Assembly (NCBI RefSeq): GCF_009727155.1
Contig: NZ_WNWM01000002.1
Location: forward strand, 186,001-250,000
DNA: 64,000 nt
From: Pseudoduganella dura
GTDB lineage: Bacteria; Pseudomonadota; Gammaproteobacteria; Burkholderiales; Burkholderiaceae_D
Reading direction: 5' to 3'
The translations under genes and the position numbers were made by a program. Within the stretch, counting starts at the first letter, position 1, and every line of letters begins with the position of its first letter. The notes beneath the pieces were generated by a model. It was not told the origin of the DNA and searched no databases. It saw only the letters and a list, made by a program, of their open reading frames with translations. Below are positions 63,698-64,000 of the stretch, in pieces.

Positions 63698-64000
63698 CTA
63701 CCGGCCCGCCATGCCGCCCAGCAGCGCCGCCACGGCGGGTGCCGCGTGATCGCCGCCGGTGCCCTCCGAATGGCTGGCATGGACGGCGAACGCGAGCCGG
63801 TGGCGCTGGCCCGGCAGGCTGCCCGGTTCCAGCCAGCCGGTAAACCATACCGTGGCGCTGTCGCCTGCCGTGCCCGTGGGCGCCGTGCCCGTCTTGCCGT
63901 ACAGGCCGGCGCGCACCTGGCGCGGCAGGCCGTGGAAGGCGCCTGCCGCCGTGCCGGCGTCGATCACGCCTTTCATGCCGGCGCGGATGCGATCGAGCCG
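63698..64000 (-). CDS. penicillin-binding transpeptidase, C-terminal part (window end)
   Basis: The last 101 codons of a gene whose start lies beyond the window. The KTG motif of the transpeptidase active site is visible (YGKTGTAP), followed by a beta strand with TVWFTGWLEPG and a final helix (APAVAALLGGMAG). This is the pattern of class B PBPs and related transpeptidases. Its place upstream of the SPFH/Lon/kinase arm, with a SEDS gene in the opposing arm, suggests the SEDS partner, but this cannot be confirmed from the fragment. Confidence 0.72.
   Translation of the reverse strand, partial: RLDRIRAGMKGVIDAGTAAGAFHGLPRQVRAGLYGKTGTAPTGTAGDSATVWFTGWLEPGSLPGQRHRLAFAVHASHSEGTGGDHAAPAVAALLGGMAGR

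Noticed and set aside
45577..64000. Type VI secretion locus (kinase and FHA genes)
   Set aside because: No tss genes (TssB/C, ClpV, VgrG, Hcp, TssM) are present.

Overview
The window is GC-rich chromosomal DNA of a betaproteobacterium, most likely a Massilia/Telluria-like member of the Oxalobacteraceae. The grounds are a PEP-CTERM exported protein, a proteobacterial selenocysteine/formate dehydrogenase locus, several GGDEF/EAL proteins, and short palindromes of the GGGGTCAGACCCC / GGTGTCAGACACC type. The organism assignment is inference. Genes are tightly packed. No integrase, transposase, phage gene or CRISPR array is visible.

Region 1 (1-14.5 kb): a truncated YbfB/YjiJ-type MFS transporter, a LysR regulator, a small HTH protein, a PhnD-like periplasmic binding protein followed directly by a PAS-GGDEF-EAL protein, a SRAP (YedK) protein, an MHYT-domain hybrid histidine kinase, a MacB/FtsX-type permease, a small hypothetical gene and a DUF4132 protein.

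Region 2 (14.5-25.0 kb) is a compact selenocysteine/formate dehydrogenase locus. fdhD is divergent from fdnG-fdnH-fdnI, followed by fdhE-selA-selB and the selenocysteine tRNA selC. fdnG contains an in-frame TGA (Sec197) followed by a recognisable bacterial SECIS hairpin, so it is one gene of 1023 codons and not two fragments. A near-consensus Fur box lies in the fdhD/fdnG intergenic region. selD is not in the window. A strong terminator separates fdnI from fdhE, and a tandem palindromic repeat forms the fdhE leader.

Region 3 (25-45.4 kb) is mixed metabolism and envelope: a VWA lipoprotein, a metallo-beta-lactamase-fold enzyme, an alpha/beta hydrolase, DUF1275 and TMEM175 membrane proteins, a lower-GC PEP-CTERM gene, a GAF-GGDEF-EAL protein whose GGDEF motif is degenerate, a DUF72 protein, a ClC antiporter resembling the fluoride clade, a three-gene copper-type operon (His-rich protein, TolC-like lipoprotein, multicopper oxidase), an RhtA-like exporter, an M28 peptidase, a GNAT acetyltransferase, a glycine-zipper protein and a histidine phosphatase.

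Region 4 (45.5-64 kb) is the most unusual part. A plus-strand operon encodes a Ser/Thr kinase, a SEDS (RodA/FtsW-like) membrane protein with an extra N-terminal domain, a protein with a weak FHA-like C-terminus, an SH3b membrane protein and an FHA protein. Converging on it from the other strand are a penicillin-binding transpeptidase (cut by the window end), an HTH protein, a small partner, two SPFH-like proteins flanking a Lon-like protein, and a Ser/Thr kinase fused to a formylglycine-enzyme-like domain. The inventory (kinase, FHA, SEDS, PBP) recalls the actinobacterial fhaA-rodA-pbpA-pknB cell-wall cluster, but the extra components are different. I propose it as a candidate phospho-signalling/cell-envelope system in a betaproteobacterium. 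Three ordinary genes (OsmC, pirin, YdhR-like) sit between the two arms.
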